The notes beneath the pieces are model-generated. The model saw nothing but the letters and a program-made list of their open reading frames with translations. It ran no database searches and was not told the DNA's origin. 64,000 nucleotides of DNA from Calliopum simillimum (taxonomy: Eukaryota; Arthropoda; Insecta; Diptera; Lauxaniidae). Location: positions 51,177,722 to 51,241,721 of the forward strand of contig OX638372.1 in the NCBI GenBank assembly GCA_951812925.1. The letters run 5' to 3'. The position numbers were made by a program, and so were the translations under genes. Numbering within the stretch: position 1 is the first letter of the stretch; the number at the start of each line of letters is the position of its first letter. Shown in pieces: positions 13,908 through 25,421 of the stretch.

Positions 13908-15171
13908 AGGACTGCGATCGATAAAATTGTCCGATATATTTTATCTAATAACTTGTTTTCAAATTACTCACTTTAAAATTTTTTTTCGCAGTAGGCTTTG
14001 AAATTAATGTACCAAAACTATGGTTTTAAAATTTTGTCCCTAGTCAGCCATATTTACTTAAAAATGGCAAACGAGCTAGAAGTTCGAAGGTCAATAATAC
14101 AAATTTTTGAAGACCACCCGCGGTGGACTAAAAATAGAATTGCTCGGAATAGGAAAGTCAATGAGAAATTGGTATCAAAAGTTCTGAAAAAATTCAAGAA
14201 AGACTTGGATGTCTTTCGAAAGCCAGATTCCGCGAAAAAAAAAGGCTTCCGTGACCAAAACAAAAAGAAGAACTTAGTCAAAATTTTAAAAAAGAACCCC
14301 AACATTTCATGCAGGAAACTGGCACAGAAGGTAAGGTGCTCCGAGATTTTAGTTCGCAAGGCCTAAAACAAGGTTGGTTTGAAGACGTTTAAGGTACCAA
14401 AAGTTTCTGACAGAAATGCTATGAAGAACACGAAAGCAAAAAAAAAAAATTTTTTTCCAAAAATTCGAATTCTGCATCATGGACGACGAAACGTATGTTT
14501 TAGCCGATTTTAAGCAGCTTCCAGGCCAAAAATATTACACTGTAGATTCGAGGGGGAATGTGGAAGAAAAGCCTAAGTCTAAAAAAGCAGTCAAAATTTC
14601 CTCGTAATTTCTTGGTTTGGCAAGCAATCTGCAGTTGTGGCAAAAGGAACAATTCTTTTTAACCAGTGGAACAGTAAACTCCGAAATCTATAGTAAGGAA
14701 TGCTTGGAAAAAAAACTTAAGCCTTTCCTACGAAAGCATGAAGTTTCCACTTTCTTTTGGCCATACCTAGCATCTTGTCATTATAGTAAAATGGCCTTGG
14801 AGGGGGGTACTCAAGAAATAATGTGATTTTGGTGCGTCGTGAAGCAAATCCTCCAAACTGTCCAGAACTCTGGCCAATTGAAAGTTACTGGGCTTTGGTC
14901 AAAAAAAAAAGTTGCCAAGTATGCTTAAAATTTTCGAGAAAAGTTGTGTTCAGGAGCTAGAATGTTATCAAATAATACCATAAAATCCTTAATGGAAGGA
15001 GTGCAAGAAAAGCTGCAAAAAAATTTGTAAAAAAAATATTACAATTCTAGATGCCTAATAAAAATGGTAATAAAATGGCAGTTCAAGAATGAGTCTAAAT
15101 TTTAAAATCGGACTACTAGTTCCATAGATTTTTAGAATTTTGTATAGGACAATTTTATCGATCGCAGTCCT
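13908..15171 (+). mobile_element. DD37E Tc1/mariner-type transposon, copy 1 (both ends intact)
   Basis: A 1264-bp element bounded by perfect 25-bp inverted repeats (13908-13932 and 15147-15171; outer bases AGGACTGCGATCGATAAAAT) and flanked by TA on both sides (13906-13907, 15172-15173). It contains a broken transposase on the plus strand. Ends and target duplication are exact, so its limits are certain. Family placement rests on the DD37E spacing seen best in copy 3 (35201-36479), which shares the protein family; the mosquito ITmD37E group has this spacing. Confidence 0.93.
14064..15030 (+). pseudogene. DD37E transposase, copy 1 (inactivated)
   Basis: It starts at ATG 14064 (MANELEVRRSIIQIFEDHP) with a helix-turn-helix DNA-binding region over about 100 residues. 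Frameshifts near 14366 and stops around 14605 and 14826 break it. The first catalytic Asp region survives (FEFCIMDDETYVLADF). The second reads FFWPYLASCHY, with Tyr where related copies have the catalytic Asp. The Glu-containing third block (NPPNCPELWPIESYW-like) is in another frame. The element is dead by several lesions despite intact ends. Confidence 0.85.
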
Positions 15172-15180
15172 TATCTATAA

Positions 15181-15410
15181 CACCAAAATTTTTGCAAGAA
15201 CATTATCTTTATTCTTCAAGCTAATTTGTGTATCCATTCTGTGAAGAAAAAAAAGTTATGAGCAGAAAGCATGTTGTTTTTTTGCCAAAATGGGCCTACA
15301 GGAGAATCAAAAGTGGTCCTCAGATTTTTCTCGGAACAAAAAAAGCAAAATGATGCAGATATCATTTGTTAAAGTCCTTTTAACTTTTGAGAAGGGATGA
15401 ATCTTAATTT
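15181..15410. repeat. Dispersed repeat shared with 60690-60915
   Basis: Ordered similarity: GTATCCATT(C/T)T, AAAAAAAAGTTATGA, TTTT(T)GCCAAAA, TTTTTCTC(G/A)GAA, CTTTTAACTTTTGAGAAGGGATGAATC. No coding. Confidence 0.5.
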
Positions 15411-17394
15411 TGTGATTAATAATATTATAGTACCTTTGGTACATATTTGTATTTATAAAATACCTTGCTAGATACATATTATTCTTTTTAAATATTATTC
15501 GGAATAGTGTAGAAGATTTATTAAGGCTGTTTATTTGTTTTTAATATTATAGTATTATTTGCTATTTGTAAATTCTATTATGGGTATTATTGCATATCTA
15601 ACTAGATTCATATGTATATGCAAATATTGTATATGCAATATAAACAAAATGATTAATAAATATTTGCCAAATGATGGCTTATGAAATCACATCGATTTGT
15701 AAAGTCATCATGATTACAGGGCCATAAACATATACCTATACTAATAATATAAAATAAAAAAAAGTTATATGAAAAAAAAAAAAAAATAAAAATCCTTTTA
15801 TCTTCTAACAGAAAATCAATAAAATTCACAATATATAAACAACAGTAAAATAATTGACGATAAGCCTTAAAAAAATAAAATTTCTATAACCTTCAAAATA
15901 CTAGAAAAAAATGTGTATTCCAAAGTAAACAACAAATCGCTCGGTACTCAAATCAAAAAAATTAAAAAAAAAAATTTGACAATAAACAGAAGTAAAAACG
16001 AAAGTACTTTTCTGTGGCGGCATGTTAAATTAAACGAAATACTCTACTAATGATCAGATCAGAACAAAAAAAAAAAAACAAATAACATGACATGCCCAAT
16101 TAGGCACTACAACTGAAAAAACAAGAACAAAAAACAATAACGTCACCTAAAAGCACATGGCACAGTAACACTTCAATGCTTGATCCACTTCTAAACTGCT
16201 GATTTTGTGAACACGATCCTCATTTGCTATGCATCAACTCCACCTTTGATGATGGCTGTGTTGTATGTTGGCTTAAGGGAGAACCAAGTTGTTTAGGGTA
16301 TAAGGGAGTAATGCAAACAAAGACTACACAATTTCTTGCTGAGGTAATGAATTGGAGCAAGGGTAGCAAGGGGAAGGCGTTAATGTTTGCTGATTGTTAG
16401 AATGGATTAAAATAAATTTTACGTTTCCTCATTGCGAATGACGAATGGTTTCAATGGATGGAAGCACGAACAGTCAGTCGACAGACGGGCGGGACATGTA
16501 TGTACGTGTGTGCATACTTATATCAAACGTTCAACGTATGTTAAGCATATGTTTATTCAGTACGCTTACCATTAAAAAAATACAATAAAAAAAAGTACAA
16601 CAATTTTCAGAGATTTCATAGATTTTAGCATTAGCAGCAGCATTTTAATTGCGCGATTTTAAGTGATTTATTTTTTTTTTTTTTTCGTTTCTTTTAAGTT
16701 TTTTTTTTTTTTTTTTTGGTGTTCATGTAATCAATATTAAAAGCAAGCGTGAAAAGATTTATCAAAATTAATTTAACACGTGATTTACATTTTTCAATTT
16801 GCTGTATGTATATTGTTGGCAACATGTTGCTTGAAGCCTTTACTAATTCTTTATGTTGCTAGCAATGCAGTATGTAGGAAACTGTATGTTGCCAAAAAAT
16901 GATATAAACAAATTTAAATGTTTTAATTAAAAGTTTTTATTGTCTTTTAATTGTTACCAGGGCTTATTACGTATTTTAATTAAAAAGAAATATCTTATCG
17001 CTAGTTAAATCATATATGCTTATTATCTTTTATATTTGCTAACATAAAAGTTTTACTATGCACGATAAGCTTATCTGTTCTTAAGTTTTTTTTTTGTTTA
17101 TTTTCTTTCAATATATATGTGCCAAAATTAATGAGCTACATAAGTACAATAATGTATTCAGTTTTTTGTTAGTAATTAGGTACATATATGCACAGCTGTT
17201 GCAAGACTTTTTGTCTGTTTACACTTTTTTGAAGGACAAAAATGTGTACATTTCACAGGTTACTTAAAATATTATTTACAAATAAAATATAGGAAAATAA
17301 TATAGTAATATTTACTCTAAATTGTCTACAATTTCCTATACGTAGAGTAAATTATGCTTGCCATCAGAAAAATATATAATAATTTTTACTTCAT
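15411..17394. other. Non-coding DNA
   Basis: No gene recognised. A less AT-rich unique patch at 16140-16510 might be conserved or regulatory sequence. Long T tracts lie at 16670-16720. Confidence 0.5.
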
Positions 17395-18112
17395 ACCTAT
17401 TATCACAGGCACTACCCTATCTACTTTCGCAGACGATACGGCAGTTATAAGCTGTAGCCGGTGTCCCCTAGAAGCGGCTCGAAAACTCCAACTTCATTTA
17501 AATTCAATCGAAGAATGGTTGCTATTATGGCGCATAAAAGTAAACGAACAAAAATGTAAGCAGGTTACTTTTACTCTTAGACGAGGTGAATGCCCGGCTA
17601 TCACATTAAACAATAAATCAATACCTCAATGCGAAAACGTCACATATTTAGGTATTCATTTAGACAAACGGCTAACGTGGCGAAAGCACATTGAAGCAAA
17701 AAAAACGCAGGTTAAGCTAAAAGCCTCCAGTCTACACTGGCTCATAAATCATCGGTCCCGTCTGAAACTCGAATATAAAATTCTTTTATATCAATCCATC
17801 ATTAAGCCAATTTGGTTATATGGTATACAGTTATGGGGTAACGCCAGCTCCTCGAACATTGAACTAATACAGCGGACTCAGTCAAAAATTCTAAGAATCA
17901 TGACAGGTGCTCCATGGTATATACGGAACGAAAACATACATCGGGACCTTTGCATCCCCTTGGTCAAAGACGAAATCAACAAATACAAGCAAAGTTACGT
18001 TGCAAAATTGCTGTATCATCCTAATCCATTGGCACGGAGGTTAAAAAATTTAGACAATTTCTCGAGACTAAAAAGAAAGGATCGTCCTGCTATGAATATC
18101 GTTAGCAATTAG
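17354..18112 (+). pseudogene. Jockey-like reverse transcriptase, C-terminal part
   Basis: About 252 codons without a stop. FADDTAV (motif C of the reverse transcriptase) is near residue 27. It is followed by the VNEQKCKQVTF and NVTYLGIHLDKRLTW blocks, then the IKPIWLYGIQLWG and RTQSKILRIMTGAPWYIRN blocks typical of jockey-clade proteins. The endonuclease, the polymerase fingers and most of the palm are missing, so it cannot transpose on its own. The first roughly 14 codons are probably flanking DNA. The intact frame suggests a fairly recent insertion. Confidence 0.85.
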
Positions 18113-18637
18113 CTATGTTAAGCTGACTGAATTCTAAATTTTGTATGCAGCCGGAATCTGGCGCGTACTTTTTTCTATGCAGCCGGCGGTATCTGGCGCG
18201 TACTTTTTTTCTATGCAGCCGGCGGTATCTGGCGCGTACTTTTTTCTATGCAGCCGGTATCTGGCGCGTACTTTCCTCTATGCAGCCGGTATCTGGCGCG
18301 TACTCTTTCTTATATTTCTTGTTCCTGCTACACATGCAGCCGGAACAACTGGCGCTAATTTGTATGGAGCTCTTTTCATTCAAACATCCTGCTAGGCGGG
18401 CAGCATGTTTGTGAGAAGACTGAACGTACAACAACTGCGTTCTTCTGCGCGTTCACCGAACTCCTAGGATGTACAAGTCCCTATTAACTCTGGAGACACA
18501 TTGAACACTAAATTATATATAAGATTAATTATGTATAATAATGTTATTTAGGATTAAGATTTTTAAACTTATTGTTAGTCTCCTTAGATGAGAAGATTCA
18601 ATAAATGATTTCAAGCATTAAAAAAAAAAAAAAAAAA
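17395..18637 (+). mobile_element. 5'-truncated jockey-clade LINE
   Basis: A non-LTR retrotransposon copy starting inside the reverse transcriptase and ending in a poly(A) tail (18620-18637) with AATAAA at 18600-18605. It retains the catalytic FADDTAV motif and the thumb/C-terminal region of a jockey-like polymerase. Between stop codon and tail lies a 3'UTR with an unusual tandem repeat. The 5' edge near 17395 is where similarity to the family seems to begin. I could not define a convincing target-site duplication. Confidence 0.85.
18144..18360 (+). repeat. 32-36 bp tandem repeat in LINE 3'UTR
   Basis: Five tandem units begin at ATGCAG positions 18145, 18177, 18213, 18248 and 18280, with a diverged sixth at 18334. 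The unit is ATGCAGCCGG then (CGG)TATCTGGCGCG then TACTTTTTTC. Units differ by a CGG insertion and T-tract length. It is much more GC-rich than the surroundings. Confidence 0.9.
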
Positions 18638-18715
18638 TAATTCTATTAAAAATGTTAATGTTTGGACAGACATTTGCTTAAAATACAAATTTTACACCTC
18701 TTTATCATATATGTA

Positions 18716-18870
18716 GGTCAGTGGTGTAGAGGTCTTACAATTTTGTAATTGTATGTAAAAATAATATTTTTCTATCTATCACGCGGAGAGCTCGGTTCGA
18801 ATCCTAGTGCAGTCATCTATATTTTTGTTTATTTTTTTAATTGAATTTTACAAAAAATTACTACATATAC
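18716..18870 (+). repeat. tRNA-derived SINE-like sequence, copy 1
   Basis: The A-box-like AGTGGTGTAGAGGTC and an exact B-box core GGTTCGAATCC (18793-18803) are separated by an AT-rich spacer, followed by a T/A-rich tail. It does not fold as a full tRNA. A similar arrangement occurs at 31880-32010. Confidence 0.45.
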
Positions 18871-21844
18871 CTACTGTAAGGCTATTCGAAAATTCTGAAT
18901 TTACTAAAACAGTAAGGTAAAATTTATTTTATTGGGGAGCTGTGAAATAATTTTTTTAAACATTTAAGTAAAAATTTTACCAATGAAATTTGAAGTAGAA
19001 TACATGGTATAAATATTTTTTAGTACTGAAGTTTTAGTCAATAAATTTTTTTTTAATATGTATATCGCTTACTTTTAGTACTAAAAAATAGAATACAGAA
19101 TTTAAAAAGTTTTAGTTCTAAGTTTTGAGCAAAGATTTTGTAAAAAGAATTAATTAAATTGTAGAAAAAAATAAAGAAATTATGATAGAAATTTTTAAAC
19201 TTTTCCATTCCTTAGCCATCAAATAATTTTTTCTAGGTTTGTGTTGACTTTCTTGAATTCTGATATAATTTTTTGCAATGGTGCTTAAATTTTTTATTTA
19301 CCATTATTGATAAAATGTTAATGAATTTTCAAATTCATATGATCTAAAAAGAATTCAAGATAACAATTTTACCACCATTGTAAAGATAAAACTTCAACGT
19401 TTTAGAGAATAAAATCGATAAAAATAAATACGTAATATATATAAAACCAATTGTTTTATCAACTGGAAAATTGTATCCATTCTAGACAGCGATAAGACAT
19501 ATGAACGTCTTAAGGTAAACAATTTTTAACAAAGATTCGCTCTGCCAACGCATATTTCGGTACAATACGTGCTATTCAAGGTCAAATGTAAAATATTTTG
19601 TTTCTTTTCTGTTGGCCGGAAATCGACTTTTATTTATATCCCAGTGGGTACAATATTACTAAGGTGACCATTTATTTGTATTTATTATTTATTTTATTTC
19701 TATATAACTTGAGATCATTCAATAAGAAGGTCTTACAACAAGTAGTCCTTACTTTGTTTTGGATTAAAACACCTCAAATTATGTCCCACCCGAAGCTTGA
19801 ATTTGTGTCTAAACGTCTAAAATCAGTGTTTTTAGACAGATTTTCAAACTAGTTCCTTATTTTCACTTTAGCGGAATGAATTGCGCACAAAAATATTTTC
19901 AAGTTTTGATTGCAAAGTATAGGCTCAGAGCTCATAGGCCAATTCTAAGTCAGAGTCGGATTCTACGCAGAAAGTCCCTTCGGAATTGACAAAAAACTTC
20001 CATGCAATAATCAAAAACCCATTATTTGTTGTGCAGTGCTATATTTGTGAATAACTTTTAAAAATGTATTTACATCTCTGTGATTTTGTACACAACTAAC
20101 ACTGAAAGTAAAAGAAAACTTTTTAATTTTTATGCATTAAACGGTTAAAAATAGTTTTGTTTATCAGAAACTGCCATGACGACCTTGTAAGATTACAGAA
20201 GTGTTATTTCCATTAAAATTAATAAAAATTTATGTGTATAAAAACTAATTCGCAAATGAAGAAAATTGATTAAAATTCAATCTACTGATTAATTTATTAG
20301 TGTATTTGCAGAATATAATAATAATATATAATAATACATATGTATAGAAGAATATAAGATACTCTGCTAGGTAGTTAAAATGGCAGAAGTCAGAGATTAC
20401 AAAAGTAATCCGGTGGCTTTCAAACTTTATTGTTTCTAAAGTTTTCATGACAAGTAATAACTTTTATTTTCAATCAAAAAATTATTCAGCAAAATTTGTA
20501 TATATGCCACAACATATGGCACACAATTTTTTACATATTTTTCTAACAACGATTTCACTTAACTGTCAGTTAATGGCGTCGCATAACCTCGAAATAAATA
20601 TCCAACTATTCATATTTACTTTTATCATTATTGCTAGTTAATGCATATTTTTGTTTTTGTTAATTAATGAATACAAAAAATAAATAAAACAAAAGTTTGT
20701 CTAGTATAAGCTTTGTCACGTAAAGTTTCTAAATATATATAACGTACATGTCTATAAATAGCAATATAAAACATGTAGAGAATAATGAAATAATATACAT
20801 ATATGTTTATGATGTATTACATTCGTATTTGACATATTAAAATGTATTGTACTTTTTTACTCGTACATTTTACACTGAACTGAAGTATTTGATGCAAAAA
20901 GTTTAAGATTCAAATCTTCACTGTACACTGATTTCATTTAGGCACTGAAGTACACTATCTTGTTTTATCAGCATTGTTAACCAAGGATTGTAGTTGTTTT
21001 TGAACATTCTCGCGAGAGAGAGAGAGAGGAAACATAGATGAAAATAGACAATAATAAACCGAAAAACTACTCTTGTCACTAAAGTACTGACAGTTGCATG
21101 CTACACTGAACTGAAGTATTTGATAAATAAAAAGCGGAATCAAGACATAACGTTTCTTGAAACCAGATGTCTTAAATCTCCAACAAGCAAAGTGCAAGCC
21201 AACGCTATACAATTAACAATATGCTTGATGTTCAAGAGTTGTACTGACTGATTGATGCCACGAAAATATTTACCACCCGCTTAAAATTTGATCTGTTGAG
21301 TAACGTTCAAGTAAAAAGAGAAAATGTTATTATTATATGAAATATTGTGTACAAAAGAATATTTATCACCAAATAATTTAGGTTTGTTATCTTATAAAAA
21401 ATATGTAACATAACTTAACGCATTACACTTGGTACAAAATTAATCAAAATTTTTAATACTCGGTTTTAGTACTACATTTTGAGCATTTGGCATCAGTATT
21501 AGATGTTTAGTACTTGTTTTTAGAACTAAATTTTAAGCACTAAATTTGAGTACTAAATTTTTGAACACTATTTTTAGTACTAAAAACACCTAAACGATTG
21601 AAGTTTGATTATAAAAAAATTAATGATACACATAAGTAGACTGACATTTTTTAGTGCTAAATGTTTTCAATATTAGTGTGCCCTGCAATGGATCCCAAAC
21701 AATTTTAAAAACCGAAAAGTGATTGCAAATATGTAGAAATTTTGTATATCAAAACTTAGTGTTCCGAGCAATTTAATTTTTAAATCACCCAAATGTACAA
21801 AACAATATACACCCACCACAAGCCATAATTTTTTGATTTAATTT
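18871..21844. other. Non-coding DNA upstream of exonuclease exon
   Basis: Probably intron, given the splice acceptor at 21870. Contains an exact 22-bp direct repeat (ACACTGAACTGAAGTATTTG at 20873 and 21102), a GA run near 21013-21030, and AGTAC-motif DNA at 21460-21600. Confidence 0.5.
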
Positions 21845-21870
21845 TTTTTTTTCTTTTTCTCTACTTGCAG
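21845..21870 (+). promoter_or_regulatory. Splice acceptor before exonuclease exon
   Basis: A run of about 20 pyrimidines ends in TTGCAG six bases before the exonuclease ATG, the expected form of a fly 3' splice site. It implies that at least one exon lies upstream, possibly many kilobases away or outside the window. Confidence 0.75.
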
Positions 21871-21875
21871 ACAAT

Positions 21876-23810
21876 ATGATACCACGTCATAATACCACAC
21901 ATCGTAACAGCACCTCCAGCGATATGGCCGCAAGCGATGAGCTCAATTCCAGCTCCAGCAATGAAGACCTTAGCACTGCATATCTTGTCAACGCCAAGAG
22001 TAACAAAAAAACCAAATCACGTCAAAAACGCCAACAAAAACGTAGCAAACAACAGAGCAATCAGACCCATACACATGATGTCATCACTACTACCATCCCT
22101 ATGGATATCGATGAGGAACTAAAGGAAAATCGACGACCACCAAATAATCAACAACACACAGGACAAGCAACAAAGCATAACGCTGCCACAGCTGCAAATT
22201 TGCGCAAACAATGTACCAAAGCAGCTGCATTAAAACTCGTTGCTGGGGTAACCAATAAAGCAAACGTATCGGCAACCATGAAAACAGGCGGAAATGCACT
22301 CGCAACCTCAACATCAGGCTCATCAGTTTGCAGTTCACTATCAGCATCTTCATCGGCAACATCGATACCATCATCTGTATCATCCTCAGCGGCGAGTACA
22401 CCCAATCATTCACCCACCGCATCGCCAACAATTAGCAAACGCAATGCGGGAAATTTTAAGAAAATCGCACGTGCGTTAGCACCACCGCTGCGTCAGCACA
22501 CCAAATTGCAATTGACCGAACAGCAGCTGGTGTCACAATTGCGTCGCTATATTATCGATCCAAATTTGTTGCGCGTCTATGGTTTTCCCGTAGAGAGCGC
22601 AATACACGAGGGCTGCGTTGAAATTTATAAATGTTTGCCAAAACCATTTACAACGCATCATCATCATCATCCAAATGCTGGTGGTACACTTTCTGGTAGC
22701 AGCGCACAAAATCGTCAATCCGTCCAACATGCCACATCCAATGTCATCAATACCAATGATGGACTCTATGTGCCGCATTTCAATAACGATGCACAACAGC
22801 TATCATCAGCTGATTCTGGTCAAGGATCCGGTGTTTCAAGTCCACCATCAGTTGATTCAGATTCCAGCGAAGTTGGTGAAGATGAGCCAGCAACCACTAC
22901 TGCGTTTTATACACCCGATGGCAGCTATCAGATTTTCTCACAATACGATCAGTCATTGGAAAAACAATGCGTACGCTGTAATGGCACTTTTCATGTCACC
23001 GAAACCGGCGAGTATTTGACACAGGAGGAGTGTCGCTTTCATTGGGGTAAATTGAATCATATGTATACGAGCAGCAAAGGTTTCGCCTATCAGTACTCAT
23101 GCTGTGAGGGTGATCAGTCGGAAGTGGGTTGTAGCAGCAATCGTTTGCATGTGTGGACTGGTGCTGTTGTGGGCATCAATGGACCCTATACTGATTTTGT
23201 TCACACCAAGCGTAGATTGGGTGGTGGTGGTGTTAGTCATTATCACTACGAACGTGGCACAACAACACGATCGACCAAAGTTTATGCGCTCGATTGTGAG
23301 ATGTCCTTTACTGGGCTGGGTCTCGAAGTGACCAAAATTACTGTTGTTGGTCACGACGGCCAAATGGTGTACGAACATTTTGTACGCCCCGAAGCGGAGA
23401 TCGTTGATTATAATACACGTTTCTCCGGCATAACTGCCAATGATCTCTGTGCTAGTAGCACGAATAGCGTGAAAACGTTGTCACAGGTGCAACGTGATCT
23501 ACTGCAATTGTTCGATGCCGATACGATATTAATCGGTCATGGGTTGGACAATGATTTGCGTGTATTGCGTATTGTGCATAAGACAATAATCGATACATCG
23601 ATAGCGTTTCCGCATGCAAGTGGATTTCCATATAGGCGTGCGCTTAAACATCTGACGAAAGTCTGCCTGAATCGTGATATACAATGCAGTGAGGCGGGAC
23701 ACAGTAGTTTTGAGGATTCACGTGCCTGTCTAGAGCTAATGCTATGGAAAGTGCGCAAGGAGATGCGACACGATGATTGGGCGGCGGCGACGGCGATGGC
23801 GGGACAATAG
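21876..23810 (+). CDS. prage: REXO1/GOR-type RNA exonuclease (prage-like), large exon
   Basis: Encodes 644 residues with a C-terminal DEDDh 3'-5' exoribonuclease domain. Motif I is ALDCEMS (D473, E475), motif II is GHGLDNDL (D560) and motif III is GHSSFEDSRA (H609, D614), so all catalytic residues are present. Ahead of it lies the Cys-rich module typical of REXO1/GOR proteins: C365-x2-C368, EEC near 389, C409/C410 and C418, probably metal-binding. Residues 1-200 are low-complexity (Ser, Asn, Gln, Lys) and probably disordered. A polypyrimidine tract ending TTGCAG at 21870 is a good splice acceptor just before the first ATG, and the frame stays open across it. An upstream exon, coding or 5'UTR, is therefore likely and was not found. 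The Drosophila prage product is a putative RNA exonuclease linked to maternal mRNA clearance. The family is certain; orthology to prage is inferred from memory of domain layout. It could instead be another fly REXO1 paralog. Confidence 0.93.
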   Translation: MIPRHNTTHRNSTSSDMAASDELNSSSSNEDLSTAYLVNAKSNKKTKSRQKRQQKRSKQQSNQTHTHDVITTTIPMDIDEELKENRRPPNNQQHTGQATKHNAATAANLRKQCTKAAALKLVAGVTNKANVSATMKTGGNALATSTSGSSVCSSLSASSSATSIPSSVSSSAASTPNHSPTASPTISKRNAGNFKKIARALAPPLRQHTKLQLTEQQLVSQLRRYIIDPNLLRVYGFPVESAIHEGCVEIYKCLPKPFTTHHHHHPNAGGTLSGSSAQNRQSVQHATSNVINTNDGLYVPHFNNDAQQLSSADSGQGSGVSSPPSVDSDSSEVGEDEPATTTAFYTPDGSYQIFSQYDQSLEKQCVRCNGTFHVTETGEYLTQEECRFHWGKLNHMYTSSKGFAYQYSCCEGDQSEVGCSSNRLHVWTGAVVGINGPYTDFVHTKRRLGGGGVSHYHYERGTTTRSTKVYALDCEMSFTGLGLEVTKITVVGHDGQMVYEHFVRPEAEIVDYNTRFSGITANDLCASSTNSVKTLSQVQRDLLQLFDADTILIGHGLDNDLRVLRIVHKTIIDTSIAFPHASGFPYRRALKHLTKVCLNRDIQCSEAGHSSFEDSRACLELMLWKVRKEMRHDDWAAATAMAGQ

Positions 23811-24271
23811 AGTGGAGAGATGTGACTGGAATTTTATGTGTGAATGGGAAGTGTGATTGCAGTGTTGTTTGTTTTTTTTTATTTTTTATTTGTACTTTTT
23901 AGGTGTTTAAATTATAGTTAGCTAGGATATAATTTTCTAATTTATACATTGGGTGGGCCAAAAAGGCCAAAAAGAAGATAACATGGTATTGAGCATTAAG
24001 AAAATCTCTCAATATTTATTTGTTTACACCAATCTACCCAATTGATCTACATTTGCAGAGAAATGAAAAGTTTTACATTTTTAATTGTAATTTTTTACAC
24101 AGATTTCTGTTTCATTTTGTTAAAGAAAAAATTTTATTGCAAAAAAAAAAAAAATTATCCAAATTACAAAAAAAAAAAGTTTTACACAAAAATGGAGCGG
24201 AATTTTTAAAAAAATGTACTGATTTATAACTGTGATTTTTGCACTACGCGTGGTTCTCATTTATCAATAAA
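23811..24271 (+). terminator. 3'UTR and candidate poly(A) signal of exonuclease gene
   Basis: Follows the TAG stop at 23808-23810. The sequence drops to AT-rich non-coding DNA with A and T homopolymers. A canonical AATAAA sits at 24266-24271. Further AATAAA-like words occur downstream, so the true cleavage site cannot be fixed from sequence alone. Confidence 0.5.
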
Positions 24272-25419
24272 CACAAAAAGAAAAAACAAAAAAAAATATT
24301 TAATTTATATATTACAGTTGTTGTTTTTTTTTTTTAAAAAAAATTCTCTTAGCAAAAGTTACTAAAATGTATATTTTCTAAAATTCAAAGTTTTCGCTTA
24401 TTTTCATGAATTTCATAAAAAAATTTTCTTTTTTATTTTGTTTTCGTCGAAGAATATCAAATAAAATTTTTTGTAAAATTTCACTCCACTTTTGCATAGG
24501 AAAACAAACAAAAAACCAAGAAAAAATTATAAACAATCAAATAAATTTCAAAAACTTTTATAACGAATATAATTTTTTTACATCTCATAAAAAAAAACTT
24601 TAGTTTTAAATTTTACGCTGTTAATTTTTTATTTAACATTGTTAAAATTTTTTATATTATTTATTGACGATATCATTTAGTTTCTTTATTATTATGTTTT
24701 ATTTTTTATTTTATGAAATTTCATACCTTCATAAATTTCAAAAATCATTTCTTTAAAGTACCTTAAAATTGAAAACATGCATACATATGTATGGACATAT
24801 GTATTTATATAAATATATATGAGAATTGAAGAAAATGCAAAATTTTATTTCAAATCAAAAATTCATAAATCTTAAGTTGCTCAGCGTTTATCATTGTTGC
24901 TATTGTATGTATTTGTATGCGTATTTGTTGCAGTACACTTACAGTTGTAAAAATGCAAGCATAAATAAAAACTTTAATTTTATTAAAACTAAAATTAAAA
25001 AAAAAAATCAAAGTTGTACATAGTTAAAAAACACACAAATGTTCCTAGTTTATACGACATTTAAAAGAAAAAATTTAATTTGCATAATTGTTTCGTTTTT
25101 CGAAACAGAAATTTTCTGGAAATGGAAAATTTAATGTAAAAAACATCAACAAAAGCAGCAATTTTTACAACAAACAAACAAAATACAATAAATAAACAAA
25201 ACAAAAAAGAAAACGAAGGAAAAACAAATTTCAAACGCATAAAAATAACTCTCAGATCTTCAAAGAGTATTTTATGGATATAAAAAAATAAAACGATGAT
25301 TTATTTTTGACAAAATCTAAACCACTGTCTTTTTATTGGAATTTTATTAAGAAAGAAAATTGGTTTTCTTTGTTTCTAGCGTAAGTATGAATAACATTGT
25401 AGGTGAAGCAATGTCATAA
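24272..25419. other. AT-rich intergenic DNA
   Basis: Extreme A/T homopolymers; no gene seen. May include an extended 3'UTR of the exonuclease gene. Confidence 0.5.
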
Positions 25420-25421
25420 TA

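Noticed and set aside
18141..18434. Two 84-89-codon frames rich in MQPxVSGAYFF repeats
   Set aside because: They arise from the tandem repeat in the LINE 3'UTR and follow no coding context; retained only as a curiosity in the findings.
17370..18650. Target-site duplication for the jockey-like LINE
   Set aside because: Only a vague TAATT similarity exists between the flanks; too short to claim in AT-rich DNA.
18716..18820. Functional tRNA gene
   Set aside because: The A-box and B-box are too far apart, and no acceptor or anticodon stems can be formed.
21102..21123. Exact 22-bp direct repeat of 20873-20894 as a target-site duplication of a 0.2-kb element
   Set aside because: The intervening 207 bp has no element ends; more likely a small local duplication.
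22099..23758. Several open frames of 60-133 codons on both strands within the exonuclease exon
   Set aside because: They are out-of-frame or antisense readings of a GC-richer true coding exon.
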